A DNA stretch of 64,000 nucleotides from Myxococcus xanthus (GCF_006402735.1 NZ_CP017174.1:2359001-2423000), one strand, 5' to 3'. Positions 1 through 9,501 are shown, counted from the stretch's first letter. Translations and numbers: made by a program. The notes: a model not told the origin generated them from the sequence alone.

Positions 1-2
1 CC

Positions 3-95
3 TTGCGGCGCGGGCTGCTGGGCTGCGCGGTGGTGGTGCCGCTGGCCGTGGCGGCGGTGGTGGATGCGATGCCCTTGCTGTCTTTCTTCCGGTAG
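3..95 (+). CDS. C-terminal end of an upstream protein (partial)
   Basis: An open frame enters from the left edge and ends at TAG 93-95. The visible 30 residues are mostly Val, Ala and Leu and finish MPLLSFFR, which looks like a C-terminal membrane helix. The next gene begins at the base after this stop, so the two are probably one transcription unit. Too little is present to name a family. Confidence 0.55.
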   Translation: MRRGLLGCAVVVPLAVAAVVDAMPLLSFFR

Positions 96-1112
96 GTGCC
101 CATGTTCCCGCGCCAGGCGAAAGGACTGCTCGACTTCTGCATGGCGACGCTGTGCTTGTGGGCGGCGTACCACCACACGCCCGCGGGCGCGCTGGTGCGC
201 AAGGCCACGGCATGGGCCACGGGGACGCGCAGCAACGCGCGGCCCTTGCTCGCGTACTACGACGGCGTCAGTGGCACCTCGCTGTCGCCGCCACTGATGG
301 CTCCCGACGTGCCCCTGTCTCGGGCCCTCACGGACGCGGAGGCCCTGGCCTGGGGAACCCACCTGGCGCTCAAGGGCGCCCAGGTGCGAGCCCGCCAGCC
401 CGCGCTGGAGCTGGCCGCGGAGCTGGGTGTCCCCGCCGCGTCGCTGTTGGACCCGCAGACGGGGCCGGCGGCCGCGCGCAGCCTGCACACCGCGCTGGCC
501 AAGGACTTTCCAGGAGAGGAGGTCCGGCTCACGGCGCTCTTCGCGGGCCGTGTCCCCGCGCGCTACGCGCTGGAGCGGGTGGAGGCGGAGGGTGGGGCGC
601 CCACGCTGGAGCGCCTGTCGGGCCAGCTCCCGCCGGGCTTCGAGGACGCGTCCGTGGGCGCCGCACAGGCCCTGGCGCTGGCCACCGCCTTCGGGCTCGC
701 GTGGCCTGTTCATGAGAGCGCGCGTGTAACGAGTCCCTTCGGCGAGCGCTTCCACCCAGTGCTGGGGCGCCGGAAGATGCACACCGGTGTGGACCTGGGC
801 GTGCCGGTGGGGACGCCCGTGGTGGCGGTGGCGGATGGCGTCGTCCGGCGTGCCAGCGAGGACGCCGTGAATGGCCGCGTGCTCGTGGTGGACCACGGGC
901 GGGGCGTGACGACGGCGTACTGTCACAACTCGGAGCTGCTGGTGAAGGTGGGACAGCGCGTGAGCCGGGGAGAACTCGTGGCGCACTCGGGCAACACGGG
1001 GCGCTCCACCGGTCCCCACCTGCACTACCAGCTGGAGCTGGCGGCGCGGCCCATGGACCCGCTGAAGTTCCGCACCGCCTTGCGGTCCGTGGCGAAGGAC
1101 ACCGCGCCCTGA
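96..1112 (+). CDS. M23 (LytM-type) peptidase
   Basis: This is a 338-residue protein whose last 110 residues form a peptidase M23 domain, a zinc endopeptidase fold that cuts peptidoglycan cross-bridges in the envelope. The zinc-site motifs are present: HxxxD in MHTGVDLG (about residues 229-233) and HLH in GPHLHYQLE (about 308-310). The first 220 residues are Ala-rich and contain no second domain that I recognise. GTG at 96 directly follows the previous stop; ATG at 102 is an equally good start. An intact metal site suggests an active enzyme rather than a divisome activator, but activity is inferred. Confidence 0.85.
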   Translation: MPMFPRQAKGLLDFCMATLCLWAAYHHTPAGALVRKATAWATGTRSNARPLLAYYDGVSGTSLSPPLMAPDVPLSRALTDAEALAWGTHLALKGAQVRARQPALELAAELGVPAASLLDPQTGPAAARSLHTALAKDFPGEEVRLTALFAGRVPARYALERVEAEGGAPTLERLSGQLPPGFEDASVGAAQALALATAFGLAWPVHESARVTSPFGERFHPVLGRRKMHTGVDLGVPVGTPVVAVADGVVRRASEDAVNGRVLVVDHGRGVTTAYCHNSELLVKVGQRVSRGELVAHSGNTGRSTGPHLHYQLELAARPMDPLKFRTALRSVAKDTAP

Positions 1113-1265
1113 GGGGCTTCACTTCACCGTGCGCACAGCGGCGGACGGCCTGACGGCGCGGCTCATCCGCATCGGAGCGTTCGGCCAGGGTTCACGAGGG
1201 GCCGACGCGCGCGGTTGTCACGCCGCCGTGGCACGAAGCGGCGGCAGCTGTGTTAGTCCCAGCGC

Positions 1266-1721
1266 ATGTCTTCCCCCCTCACGGTGAAGGTGCGCCGCGT
1301 GCGCACCCATGCGGAGCCCCTGCCACTTCCCCGCTACGAAACGGCACAGGCCGCGGGCCTGGACCTGCGCGCGGACATCGAAGGGGAGCGGGTGCTGGGG
1401 CCCCTGGAGCGGCTGGCGGTGCCCACCGGGCTCGCGCTCGCGCTACCCGCTGGGTACGAAGGGCAGGTGCGTCCGCGCTCGGGCCTGGCGCTGCGGCATG
1501 GCGTCACCCTCCTCAACTCGCCGGGGACGGTGGACGCGGACTACCGGGGAGAGGTGCAGGTCATCCTCGTCAACCTCTCCAATGAGCCCTTCACCCTGCG
1601 CCGGGGCGACCGCGTGGCCCAGCTGGTGGTGGCCGCCGTGCCGCCGGTCTCCCTCCTGGAGGTGGAGCTACTGGAGGAAACCTCCCGGGGTGGAAATGGC
1701 TTCGGGTCCACGGGACGCTAG
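1266..1721 (+). CDS. dut: deoxyuridine 5'-triphosphate nucleotidohydrolase (dUTPase)
   Basis: This 151-residue protein hydrolyses dUTP to dUMP and pyrophosphate, keeping uracil out of DNA and supplying dUMP for thymidylate synthesis. All five trimeric dUTPase motifs are visible in order: [18 protein letters not shown], a motif 3 containing [10 protein letters not shown] with the catalytic Asp, [10 protein letters not shown], and the C-terminal [11 protein letters not shown] arm. Length is typical of the family. ATG 1266 sits right where homology begins. The gene stands alone, with about 150 bp of non-coding DNA before it. Confidence 0.95.
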   Translation: MSSPLTVKVRRVRTHAEPLPLPRYETAQAAGLDLRADIEGERVLGPLERLAVPTGLALALPAGYEGQVRPRSGLALRHGVTLLNSPGTVDADYRGEVQVILVNLSNEPFTLRRGDRVAQLVVAAVPPVSLLEVELLEETSRGGNGFGSTGR

Positions 1722-1830
1722 TTGCTGACTTCCTCGCTCGGCGTTCCTTGATGACAGGGGAGCGTGCAGAATAAGAGGCTGGGCCTTCCCCCGAGGTGGC
1801 CCCCCGACTGCCTCCTGGAGTACGCCAGCT

Positions 1831-4365
1831 TTGCTCTGCTACCGCTGCGGCAGCCTCGTTCCTGCCTCCCAAGACACCTGTCCCACCTGTGGGCTGAAGC
1901 ACGATGCCTCGGCGCGTCCTCCCGCCGGGGCGGCTCGCCGGCGCGGCGCGGACGGCGCACCCTACAAGCCAGGGGACGTCGTCGCCGGCCGCTACGCCAT
2001 CCAGGAAGTGGTGGGCTCCGGGCCCATGGGCTTCGTCTTCCGAGCCCAGGACGAGGAGATTGACGTCGAAGTGGCGCTCAAGGCCGTGCACCCGCGCCTG
2101 GTGCAGCAGCCCGAGGAGCGCATGCAGTTCGCGCTGTCCATGCGCGTGGCCAAGAAGCTCAACCATCCGAACCTCCTGCGCGTGTACGAGGAGGGCGTGG
2201 ATGGGGACCGGCCCTTCATCACCATGCAGCTGCTGGAGGGCATGACGCTGCGCCGGATGATGGAGCAGCGCACCGCGCGGGGGCAGCTCTTCTCGCTGAA
2301 GGAAGTGGAGCCGCTGCTGTCGCAGATGGCGGCCGCCCTGGATGCGGCGCATCGCTTCGGACCGCACTCCGACCTCAAGCCGGAGAACGTCATCGTCCTG
2401 CCGGACCTGCTCAAGGTGACGGACTACGGCCTGGGGCTGGCCGTGCCACACCTGCCCTTCGTGCAGGCCCAGAAGGGGCAACGCGCGGACGTCTACATCG
2501 CGCCGGAGTACGTGGGCGGGGGCGAGCTGGACACGCGCATGGACGTGTACTCGCTCGCGGCCATCGTGGGGGAGATGCTCACCGGGCTCGTGCCCGAGGA
2601 CGGCGTCATTCCTGGCCTGACGATGCACCACTCGGACCTGCCGACCTCCATCGAGGCGCTGTACCGGCGCGCGCTCAACTTCAACCCGCTGGCCCGTCCG
2701 AAGACGGCGGGTGAGTTCCTCACCGAGTTCTCCAACATCCTGGCGCGCACGCCGGCCGCGGTGGTGTCACGCGCGCGGAGCCTCCCGGCCCCTCCGGGCT
2801 CGTCGGCCGCGAACACCGCGAGGCAGGCGGCGAGGCCTCCGCCCCCGGTGCCCACGGGCATGCTCCCGGCCGTGCAGGTGGAGGACCTGCCTCCTCCTCC
2901 CGGTGTCGCCGCGCCCAAGCCGCCCGCGCCCATTCCGGACCTGCCGCCGCCGGTGGATGCCACGCAGCCACTGGATGCGGCGTCGCTGGCCGCCATCATG
3001 GGCCGAGGCAAGCCCGCGTCCGCGCCCGCGCCGCAGCACCTGACGGAACAGGCGCTGCCCTTCATCGCGCCGCCCGTCGCCGCGAAGGCCGCGCCCTCGG
3101 CTCAGGGAAGTGCTTCGCGGCCCGTGTCGTCTCCGCCCGTGTCCTCCCGCTCCGCGCCGGCGCGGAAGGATGCCGAGGACGCCAGTGAGCGTGGCGCCGC
3201 GTCCGCGCAGGAGTCCGAGGCCGCGCTGAGCCGCTCCGCCGCGCCCACGCAGGTGGATGCCCCCGCGGTGACGGATGGCCGCTCCAGCGCGATGACCCTG
3301 GACGAGGCGCCAGCGGTGCCCGCGCCCCGCCCCGCCCCGCCCACGCTGGACGCCGCGCCCGCGGTGGGCCGCTCCCGGTCGCGTGCTCGCGACGGCGCGC
3401 AGGACGAGGCGTCGTCGCGTTCGCGAGAAGGCGGCGCCGAGGACACCGGCAGCCGTGCTCGCGGCCGTGCCTCTGAGGACTCCGGTATTCGCACCCGCCG
3501 CCGGGGTTCGGAGGTGTCGGACCCGGGCGCTCGTTCCGGCGCGAAGCGGAGCGAACCGTCGGAAGTCTCCAGTTCCCGCGCCGCGCCTCGCGGAGCGGTG
3601 CTCACCAGGTCCGCCACGCGCGCGGCGAAGCCCCAGCGTTCCATGTTGAGGTTGGCGTTGCTCGTCCTCGGCTGCCTGGCGTTGGGCGCGGGCGGGGGCT
3701 TCCTGGCCATCAAGTTGCTGCAGAAGTCCGGAGGGCAGGGGAAGGTGCCTGCTGCCGGGCCCGGTGGCGCGTCAGCGCTGGCGGCGCCCGTGGGCGGATG
3801 TCCCGCGGGCATGCGGCTGGTGAGTGGCGGGGCCTTCAAGATGGGGCGGAGCGACGACGACGCACTGGCCAGCCCGGACGAGCGCCCCGTCGCGAGCATC
3901 CAGGTGTCTTCGTTCTGCGTGGATGAGTACGAATTCCCCAACCGGGCTGGCGCGATGCCGAAGGTGGCCGTGGCCTGGGAAGAGGCGCGGGGAACGTGCG
4001 AGCGCGAGGGCAAGCGGCTCTGCACGGAAGAGGAGTGGGAGAAGGCATGCAAGGGGCCCGGCAACTCGCGGTTCCCCTTCGGCGAGGAGCAGGCCGTGGG
4101 CGCGTGCAACACCGCGGCGAACCCGGGTGGCCTGGCGGCCTCCGGGCGCTTCGAGCGCTGCAAGTCGGGCTACGCGGTGATGGACCTGGCGGGCAACGCG
4201 GCGGAGTGGACGGCTACCCGCGTCGGCGGCCAGGGCTACGCGCTGAAGGGCGGCGCCTTCGAACAGCCGGACCCGGCGTCACGTTGCTCGGCGCGGAGCA
4301 ACGGCGTGCCCACGGAGCGCTCGAACGCGGTGGGCTTCCGCTGCTGCGCGAGCGTGCGGCAATGA
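1831..4365 (+). CDS. Ser/Thr protein kinase fused to an FGE-sulfatase-type domain
   Basis: This is an 844-residue multi-domain protein. Order: a zinc ribbon (C3, C6, C17, C20), a kinase domain (about 55-300), a long Ala/Pro/Ser/Arg-rich linker, one membrane helix (about 605-630), and a formylglycine-generating-enzyme-like domain (about 655-842) with MRLVSGGAFKMG, LCTEEEWEKAC and NAAEWT. The kinase would be cytoplasmic and the FGE-like part periplasmic. The catalytic loop reads HSDLKPEN rather than HRDLKPEN and the DFG motif reads DYG, yet the catalytic Asp, Lys and Asn are kept. FGE-like domains in such fusions usually serve as binding modules, so sulfatase activation is not implied. TTG 1831 has GGAG ten bases upstream. 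The stop overlaps the next start (ATGA). Confidence 0.88.
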   Translation: MLCYRCGSLVPASQDTCPTCGLKHDASARPPAGAARRRGADGAPYKPGDVVAGRYAIQEVVGSGPMGFVFRAQDEEIDVEVALKAVHPRLVQQPEERMQFALSMRVAKKLNHPNLLRVYEEGVDGDRPFITMQLLEGMTLRRMMEQRTARGQLFSLKEVEPLLSQMAAALDAAHRFGPHSDLKPENVIVLPDLLKVTDYGLGLAVPHLPFVQAQKGQRADVYIAPEYVGGGELDTRMDVYSLAAIVGEMLTGLVPEDGVIPGLTMHHSDLPTSIEALYRRALNFNPLARPKTAGEFLTEFSNILARTPAAVVSRARSLPAPPGSSAANTARQAARPPPPVPTGMLPAVQVEDLPPPPGVAAPKPPAPIPDLPPPVDATQPLDAASLAAIMGRGKPASAPAPQHLTEQALPFIAPPVAAKAAPSAQGSASRPVSSPPVSSRSAPARKDAEDASERGAASAQESEAALSRSAAPTQVDAPAVTDGRSSAMTLDEAPAVPAPRPAPPTLDAAPAVGRSRSRARDGAQDEASSRSREGGAEDTGSRARGRASEDSGIRTRRRGSEVSDPGARSGAKRSEPSEVSSSRAAPRGAVLTRSATRAAKPQRSMLRLALLVLGCLALGAGGGFLAIKLLQKSGGQGKVPAAGPGGASALAAPVGGCPAGMRLVSGGAFKMGRSDDDALASPDERPVASIQVSSFCVDEYEFPNRAGAMPKVAVAWEEARGTCEREGKRLCTEEEWEKACKGPGNSRFPFGEEQAVGACNTAANPGGLAASGRFERCKSGYAVMDLAGNAAEWTATRVGGQGYALKGGAFEQPDPASRCSARSNGVPTERSNAVGFRCCASVRQ

Positions 4366-5306
4366 AGGGCCGCGTCGCCGCGCTCCTCGTCGCGCTGCTG
4401 CCGACGGTGGCCGTGGCGCAGCAACCAGCCCGTCCCCGCGTGGTGGCGGTGAAGTCCGCCCACCTGGCGCCGTACGCCTCCGTCATCGCCGGCTTCGCGG
4501 CGGAGGCCCGGGCCGAGGTGCAGGAGGTCATGCTGGACGAAAGCGCGGGCGCGGCCGCGCGGCTCTTCAAGAAACTGGCGGCGCAGAAGCCCGCGCTGGT
4601 GCTGGCCCTGGGGCCCCTGGCCGCCAACGCCGCGCGGCGCTCGCTGGGCGAGGACGTGCCCGTCCTCTTCGCCATGGTGCCCTACTACGAGAAGTACGGC
4701 CTGGATGGCGCCAACGTCACCGGCATCTCCCTCACCAGCGACATGGGGCCGGAGCTGGAGGCGCTGAAGGCCGTGTCGCCGAAGGTGAAGCGCGTGGGCA
4801 TCCTGCATGACCCGCGGTTCTCCGCGGGGACGGTGACGCAGGCCCGCGCGGCGGCGGCCTCGAGGGGCATGTCCATCCTCCCGCTGGAATTGGAGGCGGG
4901 GGGCCGGGCGGAGAAGGCGTTGGACGGCGCGGTGGGCAAGGTGGACGCGCTGCTGATGGTGGCGGACAAGACAGTGGGCAACGCGGCGGTCGTCCAGGCG
5001 CTCATCGCCTTCGCAACGGCGCACCGGGTGCCGCTGGCCGCGTTGACGCCCAGCCAGGTGAAGGAAGGGGCCACGCTGGCGCTCTCGCCCAGTCCCACGG
5101 CCATTGGCCAGCAGGCCGGGCGGCTGGCCAACCGCATCATCCACGAGAAGGTGAATCCAGGAGCGCTGGCGGTGGTTCAGCCTGAGGGGCTGGACTTGTC
5201 TCTCAATCTCACCGCCGCCAGGAAGTTGGGTCCGTCCTCCGACGCCGTGCTGGAACTCCTCCGGCTCGCGGCGCGGCGGGACTTTGCCGTGAAGGTCTAC
5301 GAGTGA
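4362..5306 (+). CDS. ABC-type substrate-binding protein (TrpX/DUF534-like family)
   Basis: This is a 314-residue protein with a cleavable signal peptide (MKGRVAALLVALLPTVAVAQ). The body matches the ABC_sub_bind family, periplasmic proteins with two Rossmann-like lobes: ALGPLAANAARR, PVLFAMVPYYEKYGL and VKRVGILHDPRFS are characteristic stretches. Family members bind amino acids or other small ligands. No permease or ATPase gene lies nearby, so it may act as a sensor or as an orphan binding protein. Its ATG overlaps the kinase stop and its TGA overlaps the purB start, so the three genes are translationally coupled. An in-frame upstream extension inside the kinase gene is rejected because the signal peptide fixes the start. 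Confidence 0.85.
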   Translation: MKGRVAALLVALLPTVAVAQQPARPRVVAVKSAHLAPYASVIAGFAAEARAEVQEVMLDESAGAAARLFKKLAAQKPALVLALGPLAANAARRSLGEDVPVLFAMVPYYEKYGLDGANVTGISLTSDMGPELEALKAVSPKVKRVGILHDPRFSAGTVTQARAAAASRGMSILPLELEAGGRAEKALDGAVGKVDALLMVADKTVGNAAVVQALIAFATAHRVPLAALTPSQVKEGATLALSPSPTAIGQQAGRLANRIIHEKVNPGALAVVQPEGLDLSLNLTAARKLGPSSDAVLELLRLAARRDFAVKVYE

Positions 5307-6616
5307 TTCCGCGATACAGCCGTCAGGAGATGTCCTCCCTCTGGTCCGACGAGGCCCGTTACAGCCGTTGGCGCGACGTGGAGCTCGCCGCCCTGGAGGG
5401 CATGGTGGAAGCCGGGCTGGCGCCCCGCGAGGCGCTGCAGGACTGCCTGGCTCGCGCCGGAGACTTCACGTCCCAGGACGCGGCGAAAATCGAGGAGATT
5501 GAGCGCACCACCAAGCACGACGTCATCGCCTTCCTCACCTTCATGGAGGAGCGGGTGGGGCCCAGCGCGCGCTGGCTGCACCTGGGCATGACGTCGTCGG
5601 ACGTGCTGGACACGTCGCTGGCGCTCACCCTGCGCGACGCGCTGGACCTCATCCTGAAGGACGTGGACCGCGTCATGGCCGCGGTGGAGAAGCGCGCCTT
5701 CGAGCACAAGCACACGCTGCAGATGGGCCGCAGCCACGGCATCCACGCGGAGCCCATCACCTTCGGCCACAAGCTGGCCATCTGGTACGACGAGCTGCGC
5801 CGGGCCCGCACGCGCCTGGAGCACGCGCGTGAGAGCATCGCCGTGGGGAAGATTTCCGGCGCGGTGGGCACCTTCGCGCATCTGCCGCCTGCGGTGGAGG
5901 AGCACGTCTGTCGCAAGCTGGGCCTCAAGCCCGCGCCTGCCTCCAGCCAGGTGGTGCAGCGGGACAGGCACGCGGAGTTCTTCACCGCGCTGGCGCTGCT
6001 GGGCTCGAGCATCGAGAAGTTCGCCGTGGAGATTCGCCACCTCCAGCGCACCGAGGTGCGTGAGGCGGAGGAGCCCTTCACCGCGGGGCAGAAGGGCTCC
6101 AGCGCCATGCCACACAAGCGCAACCCGATTCTGTCGGAGAACCTCACCGGCCTGGCGCGCCTGCTGCGCGGCTACGCGGTGAGCGCCATGGAGGACGTGG
6201 CGCTGTGGCACGAGCGGGACATCTCCCACTCCTCCGTGGAGCGCGTCATCGGCCCGGACGCCACCATCCTCGCGGACTTCATGCTCATCCGCTTCGCGCG
6301 GCTGATGGAGGACCTGCGCGTCTACCCGGAGCAGATGAAGAAGAACCTGGACCTGCTGGGCGGCGTCGTGAACTCGCAGCGCCTCCTGTTGGAGCTGGCG
6401 CGCAAGGGCATGGACCGGCAGGCCGCGTACGTCATCGTCCAGCGCAACGCGATGAAGCTGTACGAGGAAGGACTCGACTTCCGGCAGGCCCTGCTCGCGG
6501 ACGAGGACCTGCGGAAGATGATGACGCCCGAGGAGATTTCCGACTGCTTCTCCCCGGGCTACCACACGCGCCACATGGACGACGTCTTCCAGCGCGTGTT
6601 CGGCCGGAGCGCGTAG
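5303..6616 (+). CDS. purB: adenylosuccinate lyase
   Basis: This 437-residue enzyme performs two beta-eliminations: SAICAR to AICAR plus fumarate in de novo purine synthesis, and adenylosuccinate to AMP plus fumarate. The fumarase/aspartase superfamily signature [11 protein letters not shown] is at about residues 266-276, and the catalytic-His region TSSDVLDTS and [12 protein letters not shown] are present. It is full length. The start is GTG 5303, overlapping the preceding stop by GTGA. purC lies just downstream on the opposite strand, so two purine genes converge here. Confidence 0.97.
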   Translation: MIPRYSRQEMSSLWSDEARYSRWRDVELAALEGMVEAGLAPREALQDCLARAGDFTSQDAAKIEEIERTTKHDVIAFLTFMEERVGPSARWLHLGMTSSDVLDTSLALTLRDALDLILKDVDRVMAAVEKRAFEHKHTLQMGRSHGIHAEPITFGHKLAIWYDELRRARTRLEHARESIAVGKISGAVGTFAHLPPAVEEHVCRKLGLKPAPASSQVVQRDRHAEFFTALALLGSSIEKFAVEIRHLQRTEVREAEEPFTAGQKGSSAMPHKRNPILSENLTGLARLLRGYAVSAMEDVALWHERDISHSSVERVIGPDATILADFMLIRFARLMEDLRVYPEQMKKNLDLLGGVVNSQRLLLELARKGMDRQAAYVIVQRNAMKLYEEGLDFRQALLADEDLRKMMTPEEISDCFSPGYHTRHMDDVFQRVFGRSA

Positions 6617-6643
6617 GCGCCCCGTGCCGGTGATGGAGGAGGG

Positions 6644-7603
6644 CTACTTCAGGTAGCCCTTCTCGCGCAGGTTGCGCTCGATGCGGGCCTTCACGTCGCC
6701 CGGCTCCAGCGTCAGCGTGGTGCCGGTGATGTGCTCGTAGGCCGCCACGTACTTCGCGGCCAGGTCCACGCGCACGTCGTCAGGGATGGGCGGCGGCGTG
6801 CCCTGGCCGGAGAAGTTCCGCTCGCGGATGAGCCACTGGCGGATGTTCTCCTTGTCCAGCATGCGCTGGTCCTCGCCCTTCGCGAAGCGCGCCTCGTACT
6901 CGTCGGCCACCCAGTAGCGGCTCGAGTCCGGGGTGTGCATCTCGTCGATGACGTAGAGCGTGTCGCCCACCTTGCCGAACTCGTACTTGGTATCCACGAG
7001 GATGAGGCCGCGTGAGCGCGCCCACTTCTGGCCCTCCGCGAAGAGGCCCAGCGCGGCCTCGGAGATGCGCGCCCAGTCACGAGGCGTGGCCAGCCCGCGC
7101 GCCAGAATCTCCTTCTCGGAGATGGGCTCGTCATGCAGGCCGTACTCCGCCTTGGTGGACGGGGTGATGATGGGGGCGGGGAAGGCCTCGTCCTTGCGCA
7201 GGCCGTCCGGGAAGGGCAGCCCGTAGGTGGTGTGCGCGCCCTTCTGGTAGTCGCGCCACAAGCTCCCGGTGAGGTAGCCGCGCACCACCACTTCCACGGC
7301 GAAGGGCTGACAGGCGCGTGCCACGGTGACGTTGGCGTCGGGCACGTCCAGCACGTGGTTGGGGACGATGTGCTTCGTGCGCTCGAACCAGAACGCGGCC
7401 AACCGGTTGAGCACCTCGCCCTTGAAGGGGATGGTGGTGAGGATGTGGTCGAACGCGGACAGACGGTCCGTCGTCACCAGGATGAGCCGGTCATCCTGGC
7501 GGTACGTTTCGCGAACCTTGCCGCGGTAGTGCTGGCCGAGCGCGGGCAGGTCCGTCTGCTGGAGGGTGAGGGGAAGCTGCGCGTGAAGTGCGGAGGTATT
7601 CAC
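6644..7603 (-). CDS. purC: phosphoribosylaminoimidazole-succinocarboxamide (SAICAR) synthase
   Basis: This 319-residue protein joins CAIR and aspartate with ATP to give SAICAR, the substrate of the neighbouring purB product. Recognisable stretches are YRGKVRETY and DRLSAFDHIL near the N-terminus, VVVRGYLTGS, and VDTKYEFG in the ATP/Mg site. At about 320 residues it is the longer form found in many proteobacteria and fungi rather than the ~240-residue form. The start is GTG at 7603. It converges on purB with only 27 bp between the stops. Confidence 0.96.
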   Translation of the reverse strand: MNTSALHAQLPLTLQQTDLPALGQHYRGKVRETYRQDDRLILVTTDRLSAFDHILTTIPFKGEVLNRLAAFWFERTKHIVPNHVLDVPDANVTVARACQPFAVEVVVRGYLTGSLWRDYQKGAHTTYGLPFPDGLRKDEAFPAPIITPSTKAEYGLHDEPISEKEILARGLATPRDWARISEAALGLFAEGQKWARSRGLILVDTKYEFGKVGDTLYVIDEMHTPDSSRYWVADEYEARFAKGEDQRMLDKENIRQWLIRERNFSGQGTPPPIPDDVRVDLAAKYVAAYEHITGTTLTLEPGDVKARIERNLREKGYLK

Positions 7604-7672
7604 TGTCGCCTCGCGGCCCCTCTCTCGCGGGAAGGGCGAGAGGCAACGGGGCCTGACTTGAGGCGCGCGACT

Positions 7673-8260
7673 CTACTGGAGCGAAGCGGGCAGGGAAGAA
7701 GGACCGTACGCCGCTGCCAGGTAGAGGAAAGCTGGGTTGATGCGCAGGATTCCGTCCACGTAAGCGACCGCGTACGGCGCGCCCGACGCCCGGTCCACCT
7801 GCACCGCGCCGTTCGGCTCGATGCCCCAGTGGGCGAGCAGCGTGCGGGCCACCAGCTCGGCGGCTTCACGCTCGGAGAGGCCCTGGAGGCCCTCGCGGCG
7901 GTCATCCGGCCAACGCTCTCCGCCGGACTCGAACACCAACTCCAGTGGAGCACCCGCGTCGGGGGCCTGGAACAGGTCCATCTTCGGGTCGAAGCCTGGC
8001 GCGGCGAGCAGCTCGCCCTGACGGCTGACCGGGAAGAGGACCAGGGCCTGCGCCGCCTGCCCGGCCTCGACGACGGACTGCCGGGCCACCTCGCGGTAGA
8101 GCTCCAGCCGCGTCGACGGAGACTCGAACTCGAGGAACTCCGGCGGGTTGGTGAGGGCCTGCCGCGCGCTCATCGTTGCACGGACAGGTGCACCGACCTC
8201 ACCACAGGCGGTGAGGACCGTCACGAGAGAGAGGAGCAACCCAGGGAGCCAGCGACGCAT
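7673..8260 (-). CDS. predicted lipoprotein of unknown function
   Basis: This is about 195 residues with a type II signal peptide: positive start, hydrophobic core LLLSLVTVL and lipobox LTAC, with Cys at about residue 19. It should be acylated and anchored in the envelope. The mature part has no motif I recognise; it carries AERLVARTLLAHWG-like helical sequence and ends in a hydrophobic AFLYLAAAYG segment. ATG 8260 is chosen over the TTG codon immediately before it. It lies upstream of purC on the same strand with about 70 bp between. Confidence 0.72.
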   Translation of the reverse strand: MRRWLPGLLLSLVTVLTACGEVGAPVRATMSARQALTNPPEFLEFESPSTRLELYREVARQSVVEAGQAAQALVLFPVSRQGELLAAPGFDPKMDLFQAPDAGAPLELVFESGGERWPDDRREGLQGLSEREAAELVARTLLAHWGIEPNGAVQVDRASGAPYAVAYVDGILRINPAFLYLAAAYGPSSLPASLQ

Positions 8261-8311
8261 CAATCGGGAATATACCGATCTGCTTCGGGATCAACCAGCT
8301 AAACTCAGCGC

Positions 8312-9043
8312 ATGCGGCCAGGGGAGCAGCTTACCGTTGTCCTTCATCAGACGCGTTCAACCGACAACCTCGGCGCCGTGGCCAGAATCATGGCCAACTT
8401 CGGGTACTCACGGCTGATTCTGTCCGAGCCGGTGCTGAAGTCCATCGAGGGCGCGGAGCGTCTCGCGGTCAAAAGTGACTTCGTCCTGCGAGGCATGGAG
8501 GTGGCGTCCGACCTGGGCGAAGCGCTGAAGGATTGCGTGTACGCGGTGGGCACGACTTCTCGTACCCAGCTCAAGGGACGCACCGTGCTGACGCCGGAGG
8601 AGGCCATGCAGCGGCTGGCGGAGGAGAGCGTGCGCGGACGCGTGGCGCTCGTCTTCGGCGGCGAGCAGCGGGGCATGTCCGACGAGGACCTGGCGCGGTG
8701 CACGGACGTGCTCGCGATTCCCACGTCGGCGGTGCAGCCGTCCATGAACCTGGCGCAGTCGTCAGCGGTACTGCTGTACCTCTGCCACCGTCAGGGGCTG
8801 ACGCCCACGGCCGCGGTGGAGGAGGCGCCGGGCGCGAAGCTGGGCACGCTGGGGGCGCTGGCGAAGCGGATGCGGGACGTCATGCTGCGCGCGGAGTTCC
8901 TCAACCCGCAGGCGCCGCAGCATGTGCTGAACGAGCTGGAGCAGACGTTGATGCGAGCGCGGCTGACCCAGCGCGAGGCGGAGCTGTGGCTCACGGCCTT
9001 CAAGCACCTGGAGCGCGCGGTGACGCGGGGCGCCTCTACCTGA
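8312..9043 (+). CDS. SpoU/TrmJ-type RNA 2'-O-methyltransferase
   Basis: This is a 243-residue SPOUT methyltransferase that moves a methyl group from SAM to a ribose 2'-OH in tRNA or rRNA. All three SpoU motifs are visible: NLGAVARIMANFG (catalytic Arg and Asn), VALVFGGEQRGMS, and the knot motif IPTSAVQPSMNLAQSSAV. The C-terminal 70 residues form a helical extension as in TrmJ, which methylates position 32 of tRNA. TrmJ is the closest guess, but the target nucleotide cannot be read from sequence. It is divergent from the lipoprotein gene. Confidence 0.88.
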   Translation: MRPGEQLTVVLHQTRSTDNLGAVARIMANFGYSRLILSEPVLKSIEGAERLAVKSDFVLRGMEVASDLGEALKDCVYAVGTTSRTQLKGRTVLTPEEAMQRLAEESVRGRVALVFGGEQRGMSDEDLARCTDVLAIPTSAVQPSMNLAQSSAVLLYLCHRQGLTPTAAVEEAPGAKLGTLGALAKRMRDVMLRAEFLNPQAPQHVLNELEQTLMRARLTQREAELWLTAFKHLERAVTRGAST

Positions 9044-9080
9044 GGAAGAGGCCGCCCCGGCGCCGACGGCGAGTCGCGGT

Positions 9081-9347
9081 CTACGCCGCGTCCTTCTTGA
9101 AGGCCTCGCCGTGGTGCTTCTCGCACAGGCCGCCCTTGAACGTCTTCACGCGGCACTCCGGCTTGGAGCAGGTGCGGTAACGGCTGTGCGGCAGGTCGCC
9201 CTGGCGCCACTGCTTGTAGTGGAAGTAGCAGTAGTTCTTGGCGCGGTAGGGGCGCTTGCAGCCCTCCACGGTGCACGCCTTCTTGCCATTGCTCTTGGCG
9301 AAACGCGGCCAACTGGTGCGCTTCTGGGTCGTCTGGGCCTCGGCCAT
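9081..9347 (-). CDS. small Cys-rich protein with two zinc-binding-like modules
   Basis: This is an 88-residue basic protein. It contains two copies of a C-x4-C-x9-C-x2-H unit: CTVEGCKRPYRAKNYCYFH and CSKPECRVKTFKGGLCEKHH. Each would bind one zinc. Regular Lys/Arg/Tyr content and lack of a signal peptide suggest a cytoplasmic nucleic-acid-binding protein, which is inference. ATG 9347 is chosen because GGAGA lies ten bases upstream; a longer in-frame extension to 9449 lacks such a site. The gene is convergent with the methyltransferase gene. Confidence 0.75.
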   Translation of the reverse strand: MAEAQTTQKRTSWPRFAKSNGKKACTVEGCKRPYRAKNYCYFHYKQWRQGDLPHSRYRTCSKPECRVKTFKGGLCEKHHGEAFKKDAA

Positions 9348-9501
9348 TGCGAAACTCTCCTGCGAAACGATGCGAAGTCGCGGCGCCACACCGAGGTGGA
9401 CCCGCCGCAAGGGTACGGAAAAAGGCGCACTGTCTAGCGCCCATGACACCCGAACGCAAGGAGGCCGGGAAACCAGGGTTCTTCGCGGGCCATCCCAGAC
9501 T

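Noticed and set aside
5297..6574. Minus-strand frame opposite purB
   Set aside because: purB is certain. The antisense product is His/Arg/Gln-rich with no recognisable domain.
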